From contig DXAK01000043.1 of assembly GCA_019117065.1 (NCBI GenBank), forward strand, positions 1 to 64,000: a stretch of DNA of 64,000 nucleotides, in the 5' to 3' direction. This stretch comes from Candidatus Mediterraneibacter pullicola. Its GTDB lineage: Bacteria > Bacillota > Clostridia > Lachnospirales > Lachnospiraceae. Position numbers and translations under genes: made by a program. Below, in pieces: positions 18,005 through 26,765 of this stretch. Within the stretch, counting starts at the first letter, position 1. The number at the start of each line of letters is the position of its first letter. The notes under the pieces are model-generated. The model was not told where the DNA came from. It worked only from the letters and a program-made list of their open reading frames with translations, and did no database searches.

Positions 18005-18352
18005 ATGGCGGTAGAGAAAAATCTGATATCGGGCAGTACAGCCATGCTTATTTTAAAACTTCTGTCAGAGAAGGATATGTATGGCTATGAGATGATCGAG
18101 ACGCTCAGAGAGCGCTCGAAGAATGTGTTTGAACTAAAGGCGGGAACTTTGTATCCTCTGCTTCACGATCTGGAGGGAAAAGGGGCGCTCACTGCGTATG
18201 AAAAACCTGTGGGCGCGAAAGTGAGAAAGTATTACAGTATCACGAAGCAGGGGCGCAAAGCCCTGAAAGAGAAGGAAAAGGACTGGCGGACTTACTCGCA
18301 GGCAGTCGTTGATGTGATAGGAATATCCGCTCCGGAAGGAGGGATCGCATGA
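18005..18352 (+). CDS. PadR family transcriptional regulator
   Basis: About 115 residues. The winged helix is complete: NLISGSTAMLILKLLSEKD, MYGYEMIETLRERS, then FELKAGTLYPLLHDLEGKG and the wing TKQGRKAL. PadR proteins are usually repressors that respond to envelope stress, drugs or phenolics. The ATG at 18005 has GGAAGGGG five bases ahead. It overlaps the SEDS gene by 4 bp (ATGA), so the two are translationally coupled. It most likely binds the perfect dyad over its own promoter. Confidence 0.93.
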   Translation: MAVEKNLISGSTAMLILKLLSEKDMYGYEMIETLRERSKNVFELKAGTLYPLLHDLEGKGALTAYEKPVGAKVRKYYSITKQGRKALKEKEKDWRTYSQAVVDVIGISAPEGGIA

Positions 18353-19707
18353 ACAGGGAAGAATATCTGAAAATACTGACGGAGCAGATACGGTGTAAGA
18401 TGGCGCGCGGAGAAGTGTCTAAGGAGATAAGCGGGCATATCGAAGATCAGACCCGCACTTTTATGAGCGAGGGGCTGGAACGAAGCGAGGCGGAGGAACT
18501 GGCAGTCCGTGAGATGGGCGATCCGGTGGAGACGGGAAATGAATTGGATAAGGTTCACCGTCCGAGAATGCCGTGGGGCATGGTTGCGCTAATCGTTATC
18601 TTGAGCATTGCTGGATATGGAGTCTATTACCTGCTTGCCGCCAGATGTGTGGATGAGGCGGGAAACGGTGTCGTGGATGTCAGTCTTCATGCAGGACGGC
18701 AGTTTTTGTATTTGATTGTCGGACTGGTTGTAATGGTAGGTGTATGTTTTGCCGATTATACAAGGATTGCGGCGCGCTCAAGAGAGCTTATGGTCCTTCT
18801 GTTTGCAGGATCTGTGGTAGGAATTATGTTTTCAGGATTGACGATAAACGGTGCGCGGAGCTGGATCGATCTGCGGATCCTGACGGTTAATGTGCTCATG
18901 CTTCTCATGCTGACGGTTCCCTTGTATGCGGCGATACTTTACCGTTACCGAGGCGGTACGGGCGGTACAGCGGTCAAGGCGGTGCTTTGGATGCTGCCGG
19001 GAACTGGGATGGCATTTTTCTGCAACGGGACATGGATGTCCGTCATTTTGCTGCTCACCTATCTGATCGTATTCGCGCTGGCAGTCTGGAAGAATTGGTT
19101 TCAGATACCGAGGCGGCTCTGTCTGGCGGCTATCGGGGCAGCGGCGCTTCTGCTCCCCGTTGTGGCTGCGTTTTACGTCGGTTTCTTTGGAGAAGATTAT
19201 CAGAAGGAACGTTTGGGGGCAATCTTTGGAACAGGGGAAGAATTAAATTTTGTCAGTGCGTTTGTGAGAGAGCTTTTGACAGGCAGCAGGCTGCTAGGAA
19301 AGAACACAGGGCTTCCTGATACGGTTATGATGCCGGCGGATCCTCAAGAGATTGCACTGGCAGGACTTGCTGGGTACTATGGGATACTGGCGGCGCTTGC
19401 CGTGGCGGGAGCGCTTCTGTTCCTTCTTCTGCGTTTCCTGCACATTTCTTTAAGGCAGAGAAATCAACTCGGTATGCTTATGGGAACCGGGTGCGCGGCG
19501 GTGTTCCTGATCCAGACAGGAATCTATATTGTGAACAATCTCGGAATCGCCTATTTCGGAACATACTGTCCGTTTTTGTCCATGGGTGGAAGCGGGGCGG
19601 TTGTGACTTATATTATTCTGGGGTTGATGCTCAGCGTGTGCAGATACAGAAATACGGCTCCTGAACGGCGATTTGGGAAGATGCAGGGCAGATTTCATAC
19701 AGAATAG
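18349..19707 (+). CDS. FtsW/RodA/SpoVE (SEDS) family protein with N-terminal permease-prefix domain
   Basis: 452 residues. Residues 1-70 form a soluble helical domain (VSKEISGHIEDQTRTFMSEG, MGDPVETGNELDKVH) like the prefix domain found with PadR-controlled membrane proteins. About ten membrane helices follow with SEDS features: INGARSWIDL and, near the end, GTYCPFLSMGGSGAVVTY. SEDS proteins polymerise peptidoglycan glycan strands with a partner class B PBP. None is encoded here, and the family's catalytic Asp in the long loop was not identified with certainty. Under PadR control it may be a conditional, stress-time version. A terminator follows. Confidence 0.88.
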   Translation: MNREEYLKILTEQIRCKMARGEVSKEISGHIEDQTRTFMSEGLERSEAEELAVREMGDPVETGNELDKVHRPRMPWGMVALIVILSIAGYGVYYLLAARCVDEAGNGVVDVSLHAGRQFLYLIVGLVVMVGVCFADYTRIAARSRELMVLLFAGSVVGIMFSGLTINGARSWIDLRILTVNVLMLLMLTVPLYAAILYRYRGGTGGTAVKAVLWMLPGTGMAFFCNGTWMSVILLLTYLIVFALAVWKNWFQIPRRLCLAAIGAAALLLPVVAAFYVGFFGEDYQKERLGAIFGTGEELNFVSAFVRELLTGSRLLGKNTGLPDTVMMPADPQEIALAGLAGYYGILAALAVAGALLFLLLRFLHISLRQRNQLGMLMGTGCAAVFLIQTGIYIVNNLGIAYFGTYCPFLSMGGSGAVVTYIILGLMLSVCRYRNTAPERRFGKMQGRFHTE

Positions 19708-19760
19708 AAAGAGAAAACAGGATGAAGTAGGGGAAAAGAAGAATAAGAGAGGGAAAGACA

Positions 19761-19806
19761 AAGGGACCGGGTGTTTTTGACAAAACAGCCTGATCCCTTG
19801 TTTTTG
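19761..19806. terminator. Two-way intrinsic terminator between SEDS gene and rubrerythrin
   Basis: A long hairpin: AAGGGA-CC.. continuing through TGTTTT/AAAACA to ..TCCCTT (19761-19799), loop TGAC, followed on the plus strand by GTTTTTG. It separates two convergent genes. Confidence 0.8.
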
Positions 19807-19825
19807 ATTCCTTGCCTTTGGGAAA

Positions 19826-20431
19826 TTATTGGTCTGATGTCTTATAGCATGCCAGTGAATAGGGGATAAAGTAACCCTGATCGTGGCGGCAGACGGGACA
19901 GACTTTTGGAGCCTGTATTCCTTCGTGGACATATCCACAGTTTGTACACATCCACACAGAAACGCTCTCAGAGGCGTAGTATGTGTTTTCCTCCAGCATC
20001 TGCGCAAGCTTGCCGAAGCGCTCCTCGTGGATATGTTCGATTTCCGCAATCTGGTAAAAGGCAGATGCGATCTCTAAGAACCCCTCTTCTTTTGCAGTAT
20101 CGCCGAATGACTGATAGACATCGGCGTACTCCTCATGCTCATTGTGCTGCGCTGCACGCAGAAGCCCTGCGATGCTGTCCTGCTGGTCGATAGGATATGC
20201 GCCGTCAATATGGATGGTTTCTCCGGACAGCTCTTTTAACAGATCATAGAAACGCCCGGCATGAGCCCGTTCTTGATCCGCAGTGTACAGGAAGATATCT
20301 GAGATGGTTCTCATACCCTCTTCTCTGGCGCGCTCCGCGCCTATGGTATAGCGGTTTCTTGCCTGACTCTCTCCTGCAAATGCCCGCATCAGGTTTTCCT
20401 TCGTCTTGCTTTCAGAAAAATTAACAGCCAT
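19826..20431 (-). CDS. rbr: Rubrerythrin
   Basis: 201 residues. A ferritin-like di-iron domain comes first, with the metal-ligand motifs GESQARNRY, DQERAHAGRF, HEEYADVY and IAEIEHIHEERF. A C-terminal rubredoxin-like Fe(SCys)4 domain follows with CTNCG and CPVC. It reduces hydrogen peroxide in the cytoplasm of anaerobes. The ATG at 20431 (RBS AAGGAG, reading into MAVNFSESKT) was chosen over an open frame reaching 20530. Confidence 0.96.
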   Translation of the reverse strand: MAVNFSESKTKENLMRAFAGESQARNRYTIGAERAREEGMRTISDIFLYTADQERAHAGRFYDLLKELSGETIHIDGAYPIDQQDSIAGLLRAAQHNEHEEYADVYQSFGDTAKEEGFLEIASAFYQIAEIEHIHEERFGKLAQMLEENTYYASESVSVWMCTNCGYVHEGIQAPKVCPVCRHDQGYFIPYSLACYKTSDQ

Positions 20432-20498
20432 GGTACACACTCCTTTTTTATAAGCAGTATGTGCCATGGCTGAAAATTTATTCATCAATTTCCACTTT

Positions 20499-21515
20499 TT
20501 AGTTAAAACCGATGAGGCGTCTCGCGACACTGTATGCGAGAGAGGACACCTTTCTTCCGGGACGCCCCGGGAGATTCATAGTCTGTCCGAGAATGCCGTA
20601 GCGGATCTTGAAATAAGTTTTGTAATCTTTTTTCTTCAGATAGTCCCACAGTTCTTTCTTTTTTATTAGGTTCTCCTCCTTCTTTGAACGGATGCAGAGG
20701 ATTGAAGACACAGTCATCATAATAGCCAGATAATTTATCATGTACCTGCGGAGTTTTTTACTTGTGATCATGCGCAGCTCGTACATAGCAATCATTGATT
20801 TCGTGACGAAAAGTTGCTGGTCAATCCGGCTAATCATGACTTTTTCATTGACAGATTGATCTTCGCGCCCAATAAAGTAACGGTAAAAATCTACATTCAG
20901 ATAGTATAGGGTGCGTACATGAGGCAGCGGATAATATACATAGATATTGTCCACATAGAATGTGTGTTTTGGCAGCTTGAGCTGGCACAGCTTCAGCATT
21001 TGCGTGCGGTAGATGACAGAGTGCATGAGAATGTATTGATCCAGCCTGAAACGCCCGATATCATCCCAACGGAAGATCTGATTTTCCGGAAGGACATTGT
21101 CGTAGCGGATGACCTTCTTGTGTTCCATCCCGACTTTCTCATACACGTAGTTGGAGATGATCATATCTACTTCACTGTTCGCGTTCGTAAAGTCTTTTAC
21201 AGCTTCAAGGATCTTGAGCAGGGAGTCTTCATCCACCCAGTCGTCGCTGTCCACCACTTTGAAATATTTTCCTGTGGCGTGGGCAAGACCGTAGTTGACG
21301 GCGTCGCCATGACCACCGTTTTCTTTTTGCACCGCTTTGACAATATTTGGGTATTTCTCTTGATAGCGCTCTGCAATTTCCTGTGTTCCATCTTTGGAAC
21401 CGTCATTGACAACGATAATTTCTACGTCATCTCCGCCAGGGAGGATAGAATTGATCGCTTTTTCCATATAAGCTTCCGAATTATAACAAGGTATGGCAAA
21501 TGAGATATATTTCAT
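20499..21515 (-). CDS. Family 2 glycosyltransferase
   Basis: 338 residues. GT-A fold start KYISFAIPCYNSEAYMEKAI, VNDGSKDGT at the nucleotide site and the DxD-type metal motif VVDSDDWVDE; NGGHGDAVNYGL is typical of GT2. No multi-helix membrane domain is seen, so it is probably a cytoplasmic or peripheral enzyme adding sugar to an envelope polymer or lipid. The start at 21515 lies 8 bases after AGGAGG; the ATG at 21521 would be too close. The C-terminus is basic. It is a lone gene, not in a polysaccharide cluster. Confidence 0.9.
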   Translation of the reverse strand: MKYISFAIPCYNSEAYMEKAINSILPGGDDVEIIVVNDGSKDGTQEIAERYQEKYPNIVKAVQKENGGHGDAVNYGLAHATGKYFKVVDSDDWVDEDSLLKILEAVKDFTNANSEVDMIISNYVYEKVGMEHKKVIRYDNVLPENQIFRWDDIGRFRLDQYILMHSVIYRTQMLKLCQLKLPKHTFYVDNIYVYYPLPHVRTLYYLNVDFYRYFIGREDQSVNEKVMISRIDQQLFVTKSMIAMYELRMITSKKLRRYMINYLAIMMTVSSILCIRSKKEENLIKKKELWDYLKKKDYKTYFKIRYGILGQTMNLPGRPGRKVSSLAYSVARRLIGFN

Positions 21516-21661
21516 AAACATTTCCTCCTATGAGAATTACCATAAGTATACCATCATTTCTTGTATCTTGTAAAATCTATTTTTTTCCGATATAGTGATA
21601 TGGTATAGATATTCAGTTATGGGAGTACGTCTGTGTTCCGGCTGGATTTAAGGAGGAAATA

Positions 21662-22894
21662 ATGAAGAAAAATGTGATTGTAGGACAGTCGGGAGGACCG
21701 ACCGCTGTTATTAACGCAAGCCTGTACGGCGTTATATCCGAAGCTCTTGCCAGAGAGGATGATTTTGAGAAGGTATATGGGATGGTCAACGGGGTAGAAG
21801 GATTTTTAAACGGTCAGATCATGGATATGGGGACTCTTGAAAAGTCCGGCGAACTGGAGTTGATCAGGACAACTCCGGGTTCATATCTTGGCTCATGCAG
21901 GTATAAGTTGCCCGAGGATCTGGAAGATAAGATATATCCGGAGTTGTTTGAAAAATTTGCAGAATACGGGATTGCATATTTCTTTTACATCGGTGGAAAT
22001 GATTCCATGGATACAGTGAGCAAGCTGTCCCGCTATGCCAAGAAGACTGGAAGCGATATCCGTTTCCTCGGTATTCCAAAGACGATCGATAACGACCTTG
22101 TACACACAGATCACACTCCGGGATTTGGAAGCGCTGCGAAGTACGTGGCGTCCACTGTACGGGAGATCGCGGTGGACGCCTCAGTGTACGACAATAAAAA
22201 GTCCGTGACCATCGTGGAGATCATGGGACGCCATGCGGGATGGCTTGCAGCGGCAAGTGCTCTGGCAAGAAAGTTCGAAGGAGATAACCCGATGCTTATC
22301 TATCTGCCGGAGACGGCGTTTGATCCGGAGAGATTCTTAAATGATGTAACTGCGGCGATGGAGAAGACTTCCAATCTGGTCGTCTGCATTTCCGAGGGGA
22401 TCAACGACGGAAACGGGAAGTTTATCTGCGAACTTTCCGGCGATGTGGGTGTGGATACGTTCGGACATAAGATGCTTACGGGCTCGGGCAAATATCTGGA
22501 AAACCTTGTAAAAGAGCGTCTGGGCGTGAAGGTGCGCTCCATTGAGCTGAATGTATGCCAGAGGTGTTCTTCCGCTATGCTGTCCGATACAGATTTAAAA
22601 GAGGCGGCAGCCGCGGGGGCATACGGAGTAAAATGCGCTCTCGCAGGAGAGACGGGAAAGATGATTGCTTTTCACCGCGTGCCGGGGGCAGAGTATCAGA
22701 TAGAATATATCACGGAGGATGTGAGCCTGATCTGTAATCAGGAAAAGACAGTGCCCGCGGAGTGGATTACGGGAAATGGATCCGATGTGGGAAGAGAGTT
22801 TATCGAGTACGCGCTTCCTCTGATCCGGGGCAGGGTGGAAGTTCCGGAGAAAGACGGACTGCCCCTTTTTGCGTACAGAAAGAGACATTTTTAA
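21662..22894 (+). CDS. pfp: PPi-dependent 6-phosphofructokinase
   Basis: 410 residues of the PFK-A superfamily. Glycolytic conversion of fructose 6-phosphate to the 1,6-bisphosphate with pyrophosphate. The donor specificity is read from two sites: GGNDS (Asp114 where ATP enzymes have Gly in GGDGS) and PKTIDND (Lys140 where ATP enzymes have Gly). Both changes mark the PPi form. Asp143 of TIDND is the catalytic base, and MGRHAGW is the substrate motif. AGGAGG precedes the ATG. Confidence 0.93.
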   Translation: MKKNVIVGQSGGPTAVINASLYGVISEALAREDDFEKVYGMVNGVEGFLNGQIMDMGTLEKSGELELIRTTPGSYLGSCRYKLPEDLEDKIYPELFEKFAEYGIAYFFYIGGNDSMDTVSKLSRYAKKTGSDIRFLGIPKTIDNDLVHTDHTPGFGSAAKYVASTVREIAVDASVYDNKKSVTIVEIMGRHAGWLAAASALARKFEGDNPMLIYLPETAFDPERFLNDVTAAMEKTSNLVVCISEGINDGNGKFICELSGDVGVDTFGHKMLTGSGKYLENLVKERLGVKVRSIELNVCQRCSSAMLSDTDLKEAAAAGAYGVKCALAGETGKMIAFHRVPGAEYQIEYITEDVSLICNQEKTVPAEWITGNGSDVGREFIEYALPLIRGRVEVPEKDGLPLFAYRKRHF

Positions 22895-23072
22895 ATTGCC
22901 GCAGATAGGCCATATCGCGGTTAGAGAGGATATCAGTCCTAAGATTTCTGTGGACGATATCCTCTTCGTATTCTATACAGTCCAGACCGAGAGCGCCCAT
23001 ATATTCAGATTCGATTCCGGTGATTAGTGTTTTGATATCTGTGAGAGGCCCCGTGCACAGTTGATAAGACAA
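22895..23072 (-). other. Possible small minus-strand reading frame of unknown nature
   Basis: An open minus-strand frame with a TTG start at 23072 and AGGAG close in front runs through this gap and on into the 3' end of pfp (to 22800). Its first 60 residues (IESEYMGALGLDCIEYEED and neighbours) look like a normal protein composition, but the frame then lies antisense to pfp. It may be a small gene, a remnant, or chance. No family was recognised. A hairpin (23097-23126) follows in the gap. Confidence 0.2.
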
Positions 23073-23163
23073 GGCTCCTGTGCATAGGATATAACATCGG
23101 TGGAGCCGGTGTATGGATGCCGCCGAGATTTTGTGGCAAGTGCAGGGCAGGAGGAAAAATGAT

Positions 23164-24906
23164 ATGAGCCAAAAGATAGAGAATATGCTGAATTTGGCGT
23201 TGGAAGCTACTCCCGGAGAGCGGGAGTGTTCAGGGGAATTGGAAATGGGATTTGATCCTAGGGAGGACGAGTGGGAATTGATCGTTAAGTATTCCGGAGC
23301 TTTGGACAGCGTGCGGGAAATATCTCAGTCTGTGACGGAGCTTATGAATGGGTATGCTGTCATCGTCATTCGGGAAGAGCTGATCAGAGAGCTGGCGGCA
23401 TTTCCAGAAGTGGAGTTTATAGAAAAACCAAAAAGTTTGTATTTTGAGGCGGATGTGGGGCGGCAGGCATCCTGCGTCGATAGTGTGCAGAATCCGCCGT
23501 ATTCATTGAAGGGGAACGGGGTGTTAATTGGGATCGTGGACAGCGGCATCGACTATGCAAACCCAGTTTTTAGAAACAGTGACGGTACAACAAGAATCGT
23601 GTCGCTGTGGGACCAGACCATTCCCGGGAATCCCCCGGAGGGATACGCTTCTGGAACAGAATATACGAGGGAGGACATTAACGCGGCGCTTGAAGAACCC
23701 GGGGAAGAGCGCTTTCAGATCGTCCCGAGCAGGGATATAAGCGGGCACGGGACAGCGGTGGCAGGGATTGCCGCGGGAAACGGGGCAGGAAGCCGGGGGG
23801 CGCAGTACAGAGGTGTAGCTCCGGAGGCAGAGCTGATCGTGGTTAAGATGGGAATACCGAGGACAGAAGGATTTCCGAGAACGACGGAGCTTATGACAGG
23901 GGTGAATTACATTATACGCAAAGCGCTCGACATGAGGATGCCCGTGGCGGTGAATATCAGCTTTGGCAACACCTATGGCTCTCATGATGGGACTTCCCTT
24001 GTAGAGCGTTTTTTAAACGATATTTCTGACACGTGGAAAAATGTGATCTGCGTGGGCAGCGGGAACGAAGGAACGACAGCGGGTCACGCGGCGGGGCGGC
24101 TGACGGATGAGGAAGAACGGTCCGTGGAGCTTGCGGTGCAGGAACTGGAACCGGCGCTGAACCTGCAGATCTGGAAGTCCTATGTGGATGAAGTGGATAT
24201 CTCTGTAGTGAATCCATCGGGAGTGCGGGTGGGACCGTTTCAGGAGATTCTAGGACCGCAGCGATTCGTGCTGGGCGGCACGGAACTGCTTATTTACTAT
24301 GGAGAACCGAAACCGTATAGCGTGAAACAGGAGATCTACCTGTCCTTTATCCCGCGCCAATCCTATGTGGACAGCGGCGTGTGGAAAATCGTTCTGACGC
24401 CCCGGCGCATTGTGGAGGGAGACTATGACATGTGGCTTCCCGCTCAGGCGGCGCTCAATGTGGGGACAGCGTTTCTCCTGCCAAACAGCGCTTCCACGCT
24501 GACGATTCCCTCCACTGCGTCACTTGTAGTCACGGTGGCGGCATATGACGCCAGAACCTTTTCCTACGCGGACTTCTCCGGCAGAGGACCGGCATCTGTT
24601 TATGAGGGAAACGACGTGCCAAAACCCGATCTGGCAGCGCCGGGAGTGCGGGTGACGGCGCCGGTGCCAGGCGGGAGCTACCGGGAGTTCAGCGGAACTT
24701 CTTTTGCCACGCCTTTTGTCACGGGAGGGGCGGCACTTCTGATGGAGTGGGGGATCGTAAAGGGAAATGATCCCTATCTTTATGGCGAAAAGGTAAAGGC
24801 GTATCTGCGGAGAGGGGCGCGGGAACTTCCCGGCTATAATGAATGGCCTAATGCCCTGCTCGGGTATGGGGCATTGTGCGTGAGGGATAGTATTCCGGGA
24901 GAATGA
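23164..24906 (+). CDS. S8 family (subtilisin-like) serine protease, Csp-type
   Basis: 580 residues. The catalytic triad is complete: Asp126 in IVDSGID, His195 in SGHGTAVAG and Ser513 in SGTSFATPFV; the oxyanion Asn is in GSGNEGTT. A jelly-roll-like insert sits between His and Ser (about 310-460), as in the Csp proteases that act in spore germination in clostridia. Residues 1-100 look like a propeptide without a secretion signal. The start at 23164 follows AGGAGG; a longer frame begins at 23113. The pattern fits the S8 paralogues common in Lachnospiraceae. A germination role is inferred only from resemblance. Confidence 0.92.
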   Translation: MSQKIENMLNLALEATPGERECSGELEMGFDPREDEWELIVKYSGALDSVREISQSVTELMNGYAVIVIREELIRELAAFPEVEFIEKPKSLYFEADVGRQASCVDSVQNPPYSLKGNGVLIGIVDSGIDYANPVFRNSDGTTRIVSLWDQTIPGNPPEGYASGTEYTREDINAALEEPGEERFQIVPSRDISGHGTAVAGIAAGNGAGSRGAQYRGVAPEAELIVVKMGIPRTEGFPRTTELMTGVNYIIRKALDMRMPVAVNISFGNTYGSHDGTSLVERFLNDISDTWKNVICVGSGNEGTTAGHAAGRLTDEEERSVELAVQELEPALNLQIWKSYVDEVDISVVNPSGVRVGPFQEILGPQRFVLGGTELLIYYGEPKPYSVKQEIYLSFIPRQSYVDSGVWKIVLTPRRIVEGDYDMWLPAQAALNVGTAFLLPNSASTLTIPSTASLVVTVAAYDARTFSYADFSGRGPASVYEGNDVPKPDLAAPGVRVTAPVPGGSYREFSGTSFATPFVTGGAALLMEWGIVKGNDPYLYGEKVKAYLRRGARELPGYNEWPNALLGYGALCVRDSIPGE

Positions 24907-24939
24907 GAGGATAAAGGAAAGTACCATATTTATTAAGAT

Positions 24940-24969
24940 TTGTCTATGTTGTGTATTTTGTGGTAAAAT
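24940..24969 (+). promoter_or_regulatory. Promoter of the ABC exporter operon
   Basis: TTGTCT, 18-bp spacer, TAAAAT (24964-24969), 45 bp ahead of the start codon. Spacing is acceptable and both boxes are one or two bases off consensus. Confidence 0.45.
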
Positions 24970-25013
24970 ATTGATTGTAGTATCATACTTCACAGAGAAA
25001 GCAGGATATTTTC

Positions 25014-26765
25014 ATGAAATCGCTTCTTGTTTACTTGAAAGATTACAAGAAAGAAACCATACTGGCGCCTCTTTTCAAAATGCTTGAGGCGTCTTTTGAA
25101 CTTTTTGTACCCCTTGTCATGGCTGCGGTTATTGACGTGGGCATCGCGGGAGAGGACCGGCCTTACATCGTGAAGATGTGCCTTGTACTCATCGCGCTGG
25201 GGATCGTCGGTCTGGTCTGCTCTATTACGGCGCAGTATTTCTCGGCGAAGGCGGCGGCAGGCTTTGGCACCGGAGTGCGGCACGCGCTGTTTGCCCACAT
25301 TCAGAGCTTTACATTTACGGAGATGGATACGCTGGGGAGTTCTACGCTCATCACCCGTATGACCAGCGATGTGAATCAGGCGCAGGCAGGGGTAAATATT
25401 GTGCTCCGGCTTTTCCTGCGCTCCCCGTTTATCGTGTTTGGAGCGATGGTTATGGCATTTACCGTGGATGTAAAGTCAGCGGTTATTTTTGTTGTTGTGA
25501 TTCCACTGTTATCTCTTATCATATTTGGAATTATGCTTATTACTATGCCTCTTTACCGGAAAGTGCAGTCCCATTTGGATAGCGTGCTTCTGACAACGAG
25601 GGAGAATCTCTCCGGGGCAAGGGTCATCCGGGCATTTAATAAAGAGGATGACGAAAAAGAACGCTTTGAGAAAGAAAACGAGACACTGACGGACGCCCAG
25701 AAATTCGTGGGACGCATCTCCGGGCTTATGAATCCTCTGACATACATTATCGTAAACGGCGGCATTATCGCTTTGATCTATGTGGGGGCGGTCCGTGTAA
25801 ATATCGGCGATCTGACACAGGGAGAGGTCGTGGCGCTCATCAACTATATGTCCCAGATTCTGGTGGAACTTGTCAAGCTGGCGAACCTGATTATCACAGT
25901 TACAAAGGCGGTCGCCTGCGGAAACCGTATTGAAAACGTGCTGAAGATTCATCCGGAAATGGAAAATGGGGGAGTGCCGCTGGAAATATCTGATGCAGAG
26001 GATGTTCCGGCAGTAGAGTTTGTAGATGTATCTCTGACATACAAGGGCGCAGGAGCGGAATCGCTCACGGGCCTTTCCTTCCGCGTGGAAAAGGGACAGA
26101 CTATCGGAATCATCGGCGGTACGGGCTCGGGGAAATCCTCTCTTGTGAATCTGATCCCGCGTTTCTATGATGCGACCAAAGGGGAGGTCAGGATTTTTGG
26201 CAGGAATATCAAGGAATATGATATAGAAAGTCTGCGCAGGGACATTGGCTTTGTGCTTCAGAAAGCGGTTCTTTTCAAGGGAACCATAGAGGAAAATCTT
26301 CGGTGGGGAAATGAATCTGCTACGATGGAGGAACTTGAGGAGGCTCTTGAGATCTCTCAGTCAAAAGAATTTGTACAGTCAAAAGTAGGGCAGATGGAGT
26401 TCCAGATTGAGCAGAGCGGGAGAAATCTGTCCGGCGGGCAGAAGCAGAGGCTCACAATTGCGAGGGCGCTTGTGAGAAGACCTAATATCCTCATCTTGGA
26501 TGACAGCGCGTCGGCGCTTGATTTTGCTACGGACGCCGCGCTTAGAAGCGCCATCCGGGGAATGAAAGAGAAGCCCACAGTATTCATCGTCTCCCAGAGA
26601 GCCGCTTCCATCCGGTATGCGGATCAGATTATCGTGCTGGACGACGGAGAGATGGCAGGGATTGGCACCCACACAGAACTGCTTAAGAACTGTCCGGCAT
26701 ATCAGGAGATCTATTACTCCCAGTTTCCGAAAGAAGACACAAAGGAGGCGCAAGCAAATGGCTGA
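25014..26765 (+). CDS. Heterodimeric ABC exporter, subunit with degenerate ATP site
   Basis: 583 residues: six membrane helices (about 15-300), then a nucleotide-binding domain with Walker A GGTGSGKSS near residue 370, signature NLSGGQKQR and Walker B ILILDDSAS. The catalytic Glu after Walker B is replaced by Asp, the hallmark of the non-catalytic half of exporters such as TM287/288, LmrCD and BmrCD. It pairs with the next gene, which it overlaps by 8 bp. The exported compound (drug, lipid or peptide) is not known. Confidence 0.94.
   Translation: MKSLLVYLKDYKKETILAPLFKMLEASFELFVPLVMAAVIDVGIAGEDRPYIVKMCLVLIALGIVGLVCSITAQYFSAKAAAGFGTGVRHALFAHIQSFTFTEMDTLGSSTLITRMTSDVNQAQAGVNIVLRLFLRSPFIVFGAMVMAFTVDVKSAVIFVVVIPLLSLIIFGIMLITMPLYRKVQSHLDSVLLTTRENLSGARVIRAFNKEDDEKERFEKENETLTDAQKFVGRISGLMNPLTYIIVNGGIIALIYVGAVRVNIGDLTQGEVVALINYMSQILVELVKLANLIITVTKAVACGNRIENVLKIHPEMENGGVPLEISDAEDVPAVEFVDVSLTYKGAGAESLTGLSFRVEKGQTIGIIGGTGSGKSSLVNLIPRFYDATKGEVRIFGRNIKEYDIESLRRDIGFVLQKAVLFKGTIEENLRWGNESATMEELEEALEISQSKEFVQSKVGQMEFQIEQSGRNLSGGQKQRLTIARALVRRPNILILDDSASALDFATDAALRSAIRGMKEKPTVFIVSQRAASIRYADQIIVLDDGEMAGIGTHTELLKNCPAYQEIYYSQFPKEDTKEAQANG

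Noticed and set aside
26357..26753. Minus-strand frames within the ABC exporter genes
   Set aside because: They are antisense shadows of long GC-rich coding regions with no own signals.
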